Shown here: one piece after another, positions 5,936 to 11,566 of the stretch
Position numbering within the stretch: the stretch's first letter is position 1
Layout: the number at the start of each line of letters is the position of its first letter
Assembly (NCBI GenBank): GCA_002478145.1
Contig: DLMI01000129.1
Coordinates: forward strand, 114,109 to 125,674
Length of the DNA stretch: 11,566 nucleotides
DNA from: Acidobacteria bacterium UBA7540
Lineage (GTDB): Bacteria > Acidobacteriota > Terriglobia > UBA7540
Direction: 5' to 3'
Made by a program: the position numbers and the translations under genes
The notes under the pieces: model-generated
Database searches by the model: none
The model's input: the letters and a program-made list of their open reading frames with translations, nothing else
Told to the model about the DNA's origin: nothing

Positions 5936-6158
5936 CCGTGTGGCCCAAGGTGGTTTCCTTAAATGCCCACACCCTCTCACGCCAAAGCCGGCTATTCATG
6001 CACCCTCAGCAGCCGCGCAGACCTGTCCAACAGCTTACCAGACACTTTGTCCTTGGGCACGACTTAAGTCATCGCACCCGCAGAGGCGCGAGAATAATCT
6101 ATAGCAAGATGGGGGCGCAAAGATACGCAAACAGAAATGCCCTCAGGAGGAATCACGT

Positions 6159-6419
6159 ATGGCCTATGTGATTGCTGAACCCTGCATCAATACCAAGGAC
6201 ACCGCGTGCGTGGACGTCTGCCCGGTTGATTGTATCCACCCCCGCAAGGACGAAGCCAACTTCGCCGACGTTCCGATGCTTTACATCGACCCAGTCGAGT
6301 GTATCGATTGCGGGGCTTGCGTGCCCGTTTGTCCTGTTTCCGCCATCTTCCCTCTGGATGACCTGCCGGAGAAATGGAACGCGTTTACCGAGAGTAACGC
6401 CCTGTATTATAAGAAATAG
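6159..6419 (+). CDS. Seven-iron ferredoxin ([3Fe-4S][4Fe-4S])
   Basis: An 86-aa low-potential electron carrier in the cytoplasm. The N-terminus MAYVIAEPCI and the spacing C9-x7-C17-x3-C21-P fit the 7Fe class (Azotobacter FdI, Thermus ferredoxin), because the middle cysteine of a normal first cluster is missing. By analogy C9, C17 and C58 should hold the [3Fe-4S] cluster and C21, C48, C51 and C54 the [4Fe-4S] cluster; C25 would be free. The second motif is CIDCGACVPVCP (48-59). Between C25 and C48 the loop is about seven residues longer than I expect for the short members. ATG 6159 has a perfect AGGAGG (6145-6150) with 8-base spacing, which suggests high expression. It is divergent from the Crp/Fnr gene; no partner oxidoreductase is next to it. 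Class secure, partner unknown. Confidence 0.95.
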   Translation: MAYVIAEPCINTKDTACVDVCPVDCIHPRKDEANFADVPMLYIDPVECIDCGACVPVCPVSAIFPLDDLPEKWNAFTESNALYYKK

Positions 6420-6631
6420 CTCGAATTCAACCCCCGCGAGGGGCGGCCGGGCTCACCGTGGCCCCGAGTCGAGCAACCGGGGCGCCTCATCGTGGGTCTA
6501 GCAATGTTGCTCAGGGCATTCACAATTCTTGCCACTCAGCCCACCTCCTGGGTTGTTCCCGACGCGACGCTTTGTCTGTGATCTAAGCATAGGATATCAA
6601 AAGGGTTCACGAGGGTTGATTGACTTTGAGG
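6420..6631. other. Intergenic stretch after ferredoxin, GC-rich first half
   Basis: No gene seen. The first 65 bases are rich in short complementary G and C runs (CCCCGCGAGGGG at 6432-6443, then GGGGC and GCCCC blocks) that could fold and end ferredoxin transcription, but no T-run follows and no single clear terminator stem can be named. The rest shows no structure I can support. Confidence 0.3.
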
Positions 6632-6661
6632 TTGACCCTGGTAAGGCCTTGCCGTTAAAAT
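6632..6661 (+). promoter_or_regulatory. Sigma-70-like promoter for the lytic transglycosylase gene
   Basis: TTGACC (6632-6637) and TAAAAT (6656-6661) are separated by 18 bases, 47 bases before the ATG at 6709. Both boxes are close to consensus. Confidence 0.5.
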
Positions 6662-6708
6662 TCGGGTCAGGCAAGAGGGAGAGGACGGACTGAATTATCG
6701 AATCTAGG

Positions 6709-8505
6709 ATGGGAGAGATATTTTCGGAAAAGGCAAAGCTCTTGTGGAGCCTGAGCGCCGTTGCCCTTTTTTTAAGTTGCGGAGCTGAAAAGCGATCCAC
6801 GGTTGCTCAAGTGCCAGCGGTCACTCCGGCCGTTCGGCCTTTGCCGCTTAAGCCTCCTGTAGCGCTGCCTGATCATCCGCCCGCGCCGGGCCCCGACGCT
6901 GCCGATGTCCTCGTTTCACAAGTTGAAGCGCTCTACAAATCCGGCATGGCCGATTATCGCTCCGGAAACCTGGAAGGAGCTAAGGAACAATTCGATCAAG
7001 CGGTGGAGAAGTTGCTGGAGTCGAAACTCGACGTTCAGGTGGACGATCGCCTTAGTGGCGAGTTTGACAAATTGGTAGAGGATGTCTACGCTGCCGAGGC
7101 AGCGGCTCTGGAACGTGGCGACACGTTGAGTCCACATAATTATGTCCCTTCGCCACTCGAATCATTCTCCGGGCTAACCTTCCCCGTTGATCCAAGAATC
7201 AAGGAGCAAGCCCAGCAGGAAGTGAAAGCGGTCCGGTCTGACCTGCCGCTGGTTTCCAACGATTATGTGGACGGTGTTTTGACTTATTTCCAGAACCGGG
7301 GCCGGGGCTACATCACTACGGCTCTGAAGCGACTGGGAATATATCAGCCGATCATCTCCGACACGCTGCGCAAGGAGGGGATTCCTCAGGACCTGATCTA
7401 CCTTGCCGCCCTGGAGAGCGCGTTTAATCCTTACGCCTTGTCGCACTCGGGCGCAAAAGGTATCTGGCAGTTCATGCTCGGAACGGGCATGCTCTATGGG
7501 TTGAAGAAGGACCGCTGGGTGGACGAGCGTGAAGACCCGGTGAAGTCCACGCAGGCTGCGGCCCGCCATCTTAAGGATTTGTATCAGACGTTCGGAGACT
7601 GGTCCCTTGCCATGGCGGCATACGACAGCGGCCCCTTGACGGTGCAGGGAGCCGTGGAGAAGACGGGCTACGCTGATTATTGGACCTTGCGAAGGCTACA
7701 CGCCCTTCCGACTGAGACGGAAGACTACGTGCCGATTTTCATGGCCACCCTGATGATCGCGAAGGACCCGAAAGCCTATGGCTTCGATGTTCAGCCGGAC
7801 CCGCCTCTTTCCGCCGACCAGGTGGTAGTAAGCACGCCCACGGACCTGCGCCTGGTGGCTCAACTTATCGACAGGCCCGTCGAAGAGTTGACCCGGCTGA
7901 ATCCCAGTCTACTTCGATGGACGACCCCGCCCAACAACCCTCAATTCACTTTAAACATTCCCGAGGGAACTAAGGAGCAGTTTGAGCAAAGGGTGGCGGC
8001 AATTCCGGAGGATAAGAGAATCTGGTGGAGAGCCTACAAGGTGGAGGAAGGCGAGACCCTTTCGAGTATTGCCAAGAAGCTCCACGTCTCACCGGTGGCC
8101 TTGCGGGAAGTGAACCGGCTGGACAACGAATCGGCGTTGCAACAGGGTGCCCACTTGGTGGTCCCTCTGGCCCCTGGCAAGGAATCATCTCTGGCGCGAG
8201 TCCGCGAAGGGGGGCCGCGCTACGCGGTCACGTATCGCGTTCGAGCCGGTGATACTCTGGAGTTCATCGCCGACCGCTATGATGTGACTCCTTACCAGAT
8301 TCGCCGCTGGAACAACTTGAGAACCTCCCAATTGACTCCAGGAAAGCCTCTCCGCATCTATGTGGCGGGAGGAAGCCGGAGCGCGTCCGGCAAGTCTCAT
8401 TCCAAGCGGCGGAAGAATCCCGTGCCGGTTGGCAAGGGAACTAGCCCAACAAAGGCGGCCTCCGGGACCGCAAAAGCGGTGGCCACACCCAAGGCCACCA
8501 CCTGA
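6709..8505 (+). CDS. MltD-like lytic transglycosylase with two LysM domains
   Basis: A 598-aa exported murein enzyme that should cleave the MurNAc-GlcNAc bond of peptidoglycan with formation of 1,6-anhydro-MurNAc. Order: an export sequence ending LFLSC (20-24; lipoprotein cysteine C24 possible, though Phe at -3 is not ideal), a Pro-rich linker (36-62), an alpha-helical TPR-like stretch (63-135), the GH23 SLT domain (about 185-345), a spacer, LysM 1 (RAYKVEEGETLSSIA, about 441-487), LysM 2 (VTYRVRAGDTLEFIA, about 507-551) and a Lys/Ser/Thr-rich tail (554-598). The catalytic acid is Glu236 in ALESAFNPYALSHSGAKGIW; GIWQFMLGTG (251-260) and AAYDSGP (303-309) are the other SLT motifs. AAYDSGP replaces the usual AAYNAGP/E. 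ATG 6709 has only a weak ribosome site; TTG 6739 is a possible shorter start. It seems to be a single-gene unit behind its own promoter. Confidence 0.93.
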   Translation: MGEIFSEKAKLLWSLSAVALFLSCGAEKRSTVAQVPAVTPAVRPLPLKPPVALPDHPPAPGPDAADVLVSQVEALYKSGMADYRSGNLEGAKEQFDQAVEKLLESKLDVQVDDRLSGEFDKLVEDVYAAEAAALERGDTLSPHNYVPSPLESFSGLTFPVDPRIKEQAQQEVKAVRSDLPLVSNDYVDGVLTYFQNRGRGYITTALKRLGIYQPIISDTLRKEGIPQDLIYLAALESAFNPYALSHSGAKGIWQFMLGTGMLYGLKKDRWVDEREDPVKSTQAAARHLKDLYQTFGDWSLAMAAYDSGPLTVQGAVEKTGYADYWTLRRLHALPTETEDYVPIFMATLMIAKDPKAYGFDVQPDPPLSADQVVVSTPTDLRLVAQLIDRPVEELTRLNPSLLRWTTPPNNPQFTLNIPEGTKEQFEQRVAAIPEDKRIWWRAYKVEEGETLSSIAKKLHVSPVALREVNRLDNESALQQGAHLVVPLAPGKESSLARVREGGPRYAVTYRVRAGDTLEFIADRYDVTPYQIRRWNNLRTSQLTPGKPLRIYVAGGSRSASGKSHSKRRKNPVPVGKGTSPTKAASGTAKAVATPKATT

Positions 8506-8539
8506 CAACTTGCAGAGGGGCGTTAGGACTCTTTTCGGC

Positions 8540-8567
8540 CGGAATCAACGAGTGTCGGAATCAACGA
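8540..8567. repeat. 12-bp direct repeat upstream of a strong promoter
   Basis: CGGAATCAACGA occurs exactly at 8540-8551 and 8556-8567, so the repeat period is 16 bp. The second copy ends 6 bases before the TTGACA at 8574. This is the usual place for an activator or a pair of regulator half-sites. Confidence 0.6.
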
Positions 8568-8573
8568 TTGCAC

Positions 8574-8600
8574 TTGACACAGCGATTGGTGTGTTATACA
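8574..8600 (+). promoter_or_regulatory. Strong sigma-70-like promoter for the H1-like protein gene
   Basis: A perfect TTGACA (8574-8579) and TATACA (8595-8600) are 15 bases apart, slightly short; a shifted -10 (ATACAT) would give 16. Transcription would begin near 8607, leaving an untranslated leader of about 90 bases. Confidence 0.6.
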
Positions 8601-8640
8601 TCTGCCTCCAGCGACGAAGTTAAGAGGTTTGCACCTGCCG

Positions 8641-8666
8641 CCCAGGCGAAAGCTCGGCTTTCTTGG
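8641..8666 (+). promoter_or_regulatory. Leader stem-loop before the H1-like protein gene
   Basis: In the predicted leader, GAAAGC (8648-8653) pairs with GCTTTC (8657-8662) around a TCG loop. The stem extends past a bulge by CCCA (8641-8644) with TGGG. It lies about 20 bases before the purine-rich ribosome binding site and may stabilise the mRNA or control translation. Confidence 0.35.
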
Positions 8667-8698
8667 GTGAGTCACGATAATGATGGGGGGAGGGATTC

Positions 8699-9103
8699 AT
8701 GGATTTCGATAAAGACAATAAACCGGGGGATGAGCTTGAGGATTATGGAGACGAGCTCTCCTCCGATTACAAGGAAGAAGCGGAGGAAAGGTTGGGCGAG
8801 GAAGGCGAGGAGCTTGAGGAGGAGGTTTCTTACAAAGTTGAGGAGACTGTAACTGCCGAAAAGGCTCCGACAGTTCCGGCCGCCGCAAAGACTGCCGAAC
8901 CGGCCCCGGCTCCCGCGCCTGCTCCGGTGGCCCGCAAGAAGGTCGCGAAGCCAAAACCAAAGCCGAAAAAACGGCCCGCAAAGAAGCCCGTGAAGAAAGC
9001 GGCGAAGCCTGCCAAGTCAGCTAAGAGAGCGGTGAAAAAAGCCGCGAAGCCTGCCAAGCCAGCTAAGAAGCCGGTGGCCAAGAAAAAGCGCCGGGCGAGG
9101 TAG
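8699..9103 (+). CDS. Bipolar acidic / histone-H1-like basic protein
   Basis: A 134-aa protein in three blocks. Residues 1-50 are strongly acidic (DELEDYGDEL, EEAEERLGEEGEELEEE) and probably disordered. Residues 51-78 are an Ala/Pro hinge (APAPAPAPVA). Residues 79-134 are Lys/Ala/Pro-rich, like the tail of histone H1 and bacterial H1-like proteins such as Hc1/Hc2 or AlgP. The basic tail contains a repeat, KKAAKPAKSAKRAV then KKAAKPAKPAKKPV (99-126), also visible in the DNA. The tail should bind DNA or RNA without sequence specificity, so a nucleoid or chromatin role is likely; the acidic half could shield it, act as a charge mimic or recruit partners. No globular domain is present. ATG 8699 follows GGGGGGAGGGATTC, a good site, and a strong promoter with a leader hairpin lies upstream. 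Low sequence complexity makes homology assignment weak. Confidence 0.8.
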   Translation: MDFDKDNKPGDELEDYGDELSSDYKEEAEERLGEEGEELEEEVSYKVEETVTAEKAPTVPAAAKTAEPAPAPAPAPVARKKVAKPKPKPKKRPAKKPVKKAAKPAKSAKRAVKKAAKPAKPAKKPVAKKKRRAR

Positions 9104-9138
9104 CCGGATCAGGCTCCGAAGACTCGCAGGAGGGTTTG

Positions 9139-9167
9139 TATCCTCGCTCCAAGTGTGGGCGAGGATG
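9139..9167. terminator. Stem-loop after the H1-like gene (terminator or attenuator candidate)
   Basis: ATCCTCGC (9140-9147) and GCGAGGAT (9159-9166) form a perfect 8-bp stem that extends to about 11 bp with two G-U pairs, loop 9150-9156. No T-run follows, so intrinsic termination is uncertain. It lies 36 bases after the stop and 41 before the next ATG, so it could also be an mRNA-end or processing hairpin that uncouples the kinase genes from the H1-like gene. Confidence 0.45.
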
Positions 9168-9207
9168 AGCGCAGGGATGGTGTGTCTGGCCTCTCAGTAT
9201 AAGCCCT

Positions 9208-10104
9208 ATGGCCGGCGCCCGCGGTCAGGCAGCGTGGATGGTCCCGCAGTCCCAACCAAACCGTGAGTCCTCAGGCCTGAGTGCTCAGGCGCTCTGCGCT
9301 AAAGTTCTCGCCCGCGAGGTCATCCGGCGTATGCGCGGCGCCTCGCAGCCCTACCTGCTGCGTTGTGCGGACGATTCCAGTTACGTTGTTAAGTTTCAGA
9401 ACAACCCCCAACACGTACGCGTCCTGGCCAACGAAATGTTGGCGGGTCGTTTGGCAATGCTCATTGGCCTCCCGGTCGCAACCCCGGCCTTCGTCGAAGT
9501 TTCCCCCGGTCTTATCCATGGGCCACCCCCTCTTGAACTTGAAATCGGCCCCCGCCGCGTGCTTTGCTTGGCGGGCCTGCATTTTGGCTCGCGCTTCCCG
9601 GGGGTTCCCAACCAAACGCTGGTGGTGGATTTTCTGCCGGATCGTTTGCTGCGCAACGTCAGGAACTTAGCCTCCGTATTCTTGGGGGGATTCGTTTTTG
9701 ACAAGTGGACTTGTAACTGTGACGGCCGCCAAGTCATATTCTTTCGCTCCGTGGACGAGCAAGGCCCGGCGTATTCAGCCTTGCTCATCGATCAGGGCTT
9801 TTGTTTTAATGATGGCGAGTGGAGCTTTCCGGACAGCCCTATCCGTGGCCTTTATCCACGCCGCCTGGTTTATGAGAAGGTCGAGGGTTTCAAGTCGTTT
9901 GAACCCTTTCTCTCCAGGATAGAGAACCTGGATCGTTCTCAGATCGAAGAATGTGTCAGTCCAATGCCTGATGAGTGGTGCGGGCCCGACCCCGCTCAGT
10001 TGACACGGCTTGTGGAAACATTGCACGAGCGGCGCAGAAGACTTCGGCAGGCGATCGTTGACGCAAAGAATAGTTCCCTGCGACCGTTCCCTAATTGGGC
10101 ATGA
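9208..10104 (+). CDS. HipA-like protein kinase (HipA_2 type)
   Basis: A 298-aa protein with a HipA-like kinase fold, without the N-terminal subdomain of classical HipA (about 440 aa) and without a hipB partner. Visible elements: SYVVKFQNNPQH (58-69) with the likely ATP-binding Lys62; NEMLAGRLAMLIGLP (75-89) with Glu76 as the partner acid; FDKWTCNCDGRQVIFF (164-179), the counterpart of the catalytic loop NxDRH, with Asp165, Asn170 and Asp172; and SALLIDQGFCFNDGEW (190-205), the metal-binding DFG-like strand with Asp195. All key residues appear kept, so it is probably active, phosphorylating a protein; the target is unknown. The tail (262-290) is helical and basic. The first Met at 9208 has no ribosome site; Met 9238 or a later start is possible, because family-like sequence begins only near residue 35. 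The gene is followed after 33 bases by a DUF3037 gene, a pairing I recall from other genomes. Confidence 0.85.
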   Translation: MAGARGQAAWMVPQSQPNRESSGLSAQALCAKVLAREVIRRMRGASQPYLLRCADDSSYVVKFQNNPQHVRVLANEMLAGRLAMLIGLPVATPAFVEVSPGLIHGPPPLELEIGPRRVLCLAGLHFGSRFPGVPNQTLVVDFLPDRLLRNVRNLASVFLGGFVFDKWTCNCDGRQVIFFRSVDEQGPAYSALLIDQGFCFNDGEWSFPDSPIRGLYPRRLVYEKVEGFKSFEPFLSRIENLDRSQIEECVSPMPDEWCGPDPAQLTRLVETLHERRRRLRQAIVDAKNSSLRPFPNWA

Positions 10105-10137
10105 GGCTGGAGTGGTTGGTCAATCGAGACAGGACCT

Positions 10138-10959
10138 ATGGTGGAAGATAGCGAGTTAAAGCAGTGCTCATACTTCCTGGTGCGCTACGTCCCGGACGTG
10201 GTGAAGCAGGAGTTTATCAACATCGGGCTGCTCCTCTTTTGCCCTGCCGAGCAGTTCCTGGATTGCTTGTTCAGCGACGATTTCCGCCGTATCACCCGTT
10301 TCCACGCCCAGGCAGATACCCAGTTCCTCAAGGAACTGCAACCCCACTTCGAGCAACAGATCGCACAGCACGAAGAGGATCTTGAGGGGTACATCCGCGA
10401 GATGCAGCAGTCCTATTCCAACCTCATTCAGTTGTCACCAGCCCGGAGTTGCTTGACCGCCGACCTAAGCGCCCAACTTCAGGACCTTTTCGAACGGCAC
10501 GTGGGTGCGCCTCTTACTGGTCCCACAAAGCAAGATACCAGGATGCGCATCAAGCAACGCATGACGGAAGCCCTGCGCCGATGCGATGTGTTTGAGCACA
10601 ACTTATTTAGAAAACGCATCCCCGCCTCACCATGGACCGGGGCTGGCGACCCGTTTGTTTTTGACTTTGGGTACAAGCCCCTCGAACAAGCGGGCAAGCC
10701 CAATGGCCGCCTGAAGCTGATCCACATGCTTTCCCTTCAGAGGGACGATGAACTTGCCAAGGCACTCATGTGGACCTTCGATAGAGTCCTTGAGAAAGAA
10801 CCTTCCGACCTGACGGTCGGGCACGAAGATAACCCTGACCCAAGCAATCCTGTCGTTCGCTTCTCCCAGGGCATTCTTCAGCACGAGCGTGTCCGCTTGG
10901 TGCCCGTTTCAGGCTTCGATGGATACGCTCAGTCTATCCGCGCAGAACTCTTGATGTAA
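10138..10959 (+). CDS. DUF3037 protein, partner of the HipA-like kinase
   Basis: A 273-aa protein. The opening CSYFLVRYVPDVVKQEFINI (10-29) and GLLLFCP (30-36) are the DUF3037 signature, followed by a helical, Gln/Glu-rich region (60-120). The second half has KPNGRLKLIHMLSLQRDDEL (187-206), which also belongs to the usual DUF3037 architecture. There is no signal peptide or membrane segment, so it should be cytoplasmic. No catalytic motif is visible and the biochemical function of the family is unknown. It follows the kinase gene by 33 bases on the same strand, so they are probably co-transcribed. It could be the substrate, the inhibitor or the sensor subunit of the kinase. ATG 10138 has AGGA 3-4 bases upstream (close); the next codon, GTG, is an alternative. 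Family secure, function open. Confidence 0.87.
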   Translation: MVEDSELKQCSYFLVRYVPDVVKQEFINIGLLLFCPAEQFLDCLFSDDFRRITRFHAQADTQFLKELQPHFEQQIAQHEEDLEGYIREMQQSYSNLIQLSPARSCLTADLSAQLQDLFERHVGAPLTGPTKQDTRMRIKQRMTEALRRCDVFEHNLFRKRIPASPWTGAGDPFVFDFGYKPLEQAGKPNGRLKLIHMLSLQRDDELAKALMWTFDRVLEKEPSDLTVGHEDNPDPSNPVVRFSQGILQHERVRLVPVSGFDGYAQSIRAELLM

Positions 10960-11010
10960 AACGACCGGCATTCCAGATTTGGACGCGCAGCGTGTGATTC
11001 GCTGGGCACC

Positions 11011-11268
11011 ATGAGTCTGCACCTCAAAGTCGATTGTTACTCAGGCTACAAGGCGGATGAACGGCCCCTCCGTTTCAGCTTCGCAGACAAGCCCGGTGGA
11101 CAGGTAATCGAAGTAAAAGAGGTCCTGGATCAGTGGTATGGCATTGGCTACCACTGTTTCAAGGTTTTGGCAAACGACGGCAACTTCTACATTCTTCGCC
11201 ATCAACAGACGGAGGATAGCTGGCTGCTTGACTCCTTCCGGCAGGGCGCGGGCAAGACTTCGGAATGA
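11011..11268 (+). CDS. Small conserved-looking protein of unknown function
   Basis: An 85-aa soluble protein. It begins MSLHLKVDCYSGYKADERP (1-19), continues with RFSFADKPGGQVIEVKEVL (21-39) and DQWYGIGYHCFKVLANDGNF (40-59), then YILRHQQTEDSWLLDSFRQG (60-79). The alternating hydrophobic pattern suggests a small all-beta domain. It resembles short uncharacterised bacterial proteins of the KVDCYSGYK...WYG..Y..FKV..DDG..YILRH type, but I cannot name the family. It lies 51 bases after the DUF3037 stop on the same strand and may be the third gene of that operon or an independent housekeeping gene. The ribosome binding site is weak. No transmembrane segment or signal peptide. Confidence 0.7.
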   Translation: MSLHLKVDCYSGYKADERPLRFSFADKPGGQVIEVKEVLDQWYGIGYHCFKVLANDGNFYILRHQQTEDSWLLDSFRQGAGKTSE

Positions 11269-11566
11269 GAACCATCAGCCACAACTAGCCCGTGAGCCGG
11301 TTTGCTCGTTATGGCGGCTATCCATTGGGGCGCCCTGCCTGGGGGCCCGTTGTGGACGGGCATAAGAACCCCTAAACAAAATGCAAGCGCCGTTCCACGG
11401 GTCCCGGCCGTTTTGGGAAGCCCCCCGTACGTTAGACTGACCCACTCCAAACAAGCCAGGGTCGCGTCAAAGTCCCCGAAGGGTGACATCCCAAAGCGGC
11501 TCTGCCGCCTGCTGTGCGGAAAGGCTTCGCCTTTCCGAGGGTCTCCGCCCTGACTAACCCCCTCGG
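11269..11566. other. Non-coding end region
   Basis: No convincing gene. It contains a 6-bp hairpin, GCCCGT (11345-11350) with ACGGGC (11356-11361), that could mark the 3' end of the operon but lacks a T-run. A cluster of short hairpins follows at 11471-11537. Frames open here on either strand have no ribosome site and read the palindromes. Confidence 0.5.
11471..11537. repeat. Cluster of small GC-rich hairpins (REP-like)
   Basis: Two perfect stem-loops: GCGGC (11496-11500) with GCCGC (11504-11508), loop TCT, and CGGAAAGGC (11517-11525) with GCCTTTCCG (11529-11537), loop TTC. A weaker CCCCGAAGGGG-like stem lies at about 11474-11483. Triplet loops and close spacing are typical of dispersed REP-type elements. 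Confidence 0.65.

Noticed and set aside
6061..6070. GACTTAAGTC perfect 10-bp palindrome upstream of ferredoxin
   Set aside because: A perfect palindrome but short, not extended by flanks and not clearly placed against a promoter; could be chance.
4942..6171. Long plus-strand open frame of 409 codons
   Set aside because: It runs antisense to the Crp/Fnr gene, is Arg/Ser-rich without domain-like pattern, and has no ribosome site; the minus-strand frame is clearly the real gene.
6420..6480. Rho-independent terminator after ferredoxin
   Set aside because: Several G/C blocks can pair in alternative ways, but no single stem followed by a T-run can be named.
8830..9081. Minus-strand 83-codon hydrophobic frame (FAAFFTALLADLAGFAAFF-like)
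   Set aside because: It is the complement of the Lys/Ala-rich repeat of the H1-like gene; the membrane-like look is a by-product of that composition.
11202..11553. Open frames on both strands at the right end (83 and 95 codons)
   Set aside because: They translate small GC-rich hairpins and overlap a better gene; no ribosome site or recognisable motif.

Overview
The window is a stretch of bacterial chromosome of moderately high GC. It most resembles an Acidobacteriota genome. This is inferred from the company of families (secreted DUF2846-type proteins with a conserved SCGPD start, a HipA-like kinase next to DUF3037, a GH172/DUF2961 enzyme) and from the decayed short-period and palindromic repeats between genes. 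No rRNA or tRNA gene, CRISPR array, transposase or phage gene was seen.

Left part (1-2819). The minus strand holds the first 137 codons of rarA (a replication-fork AAA+ ATPase), cut by the window edge, with a nine-unit 8-bp tandem repeat just before its start. From 496 to 1152 lie a nested palindrome, an in-frame coding-like stretch broken by one TGA, and 7-bp-period repeats. Two tandem, diverged copies of a secreted DUF2846-type protein follow (1153-1680 and 1885-2424, minus). Next is a small four-pair cysteine zinc-ribbon-like ORF (2640-2819, minus) that has no ATG/GTG/TTG in the expected place and touches the stop codon of the gene upstream by one base.

Middle part (2819-6419). A TrmH/SpoU RNA methyltransferase (minus) and a secreted GH172-family glycoside hydrolase (plus) diverge from a region carrying a 136-bp element with perfect 29-bp inverted repeats. 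A Crp/Fnr-type regulator (minus) then diverges from a seven-iron ferredoxin (plus), with a small palindrome inside the likely promoter of the regulator.

Right part (6709-11566, all plus). It contains a MltD-like lytic transglycosylase with two LysM domains, and a bipolar acidic/histone-H1-like protein behind a strong promoter with a 12-bp direct repeat. Then comes a cluster of a HipA-like kinase, a DUF3037 protein and a small uncharacterised protein. The kinase-DUF3037 pair is the best candidate here for a poorly described functional system. The window ends in non-coding sequence with a cluster of small GC-rich hairpins.
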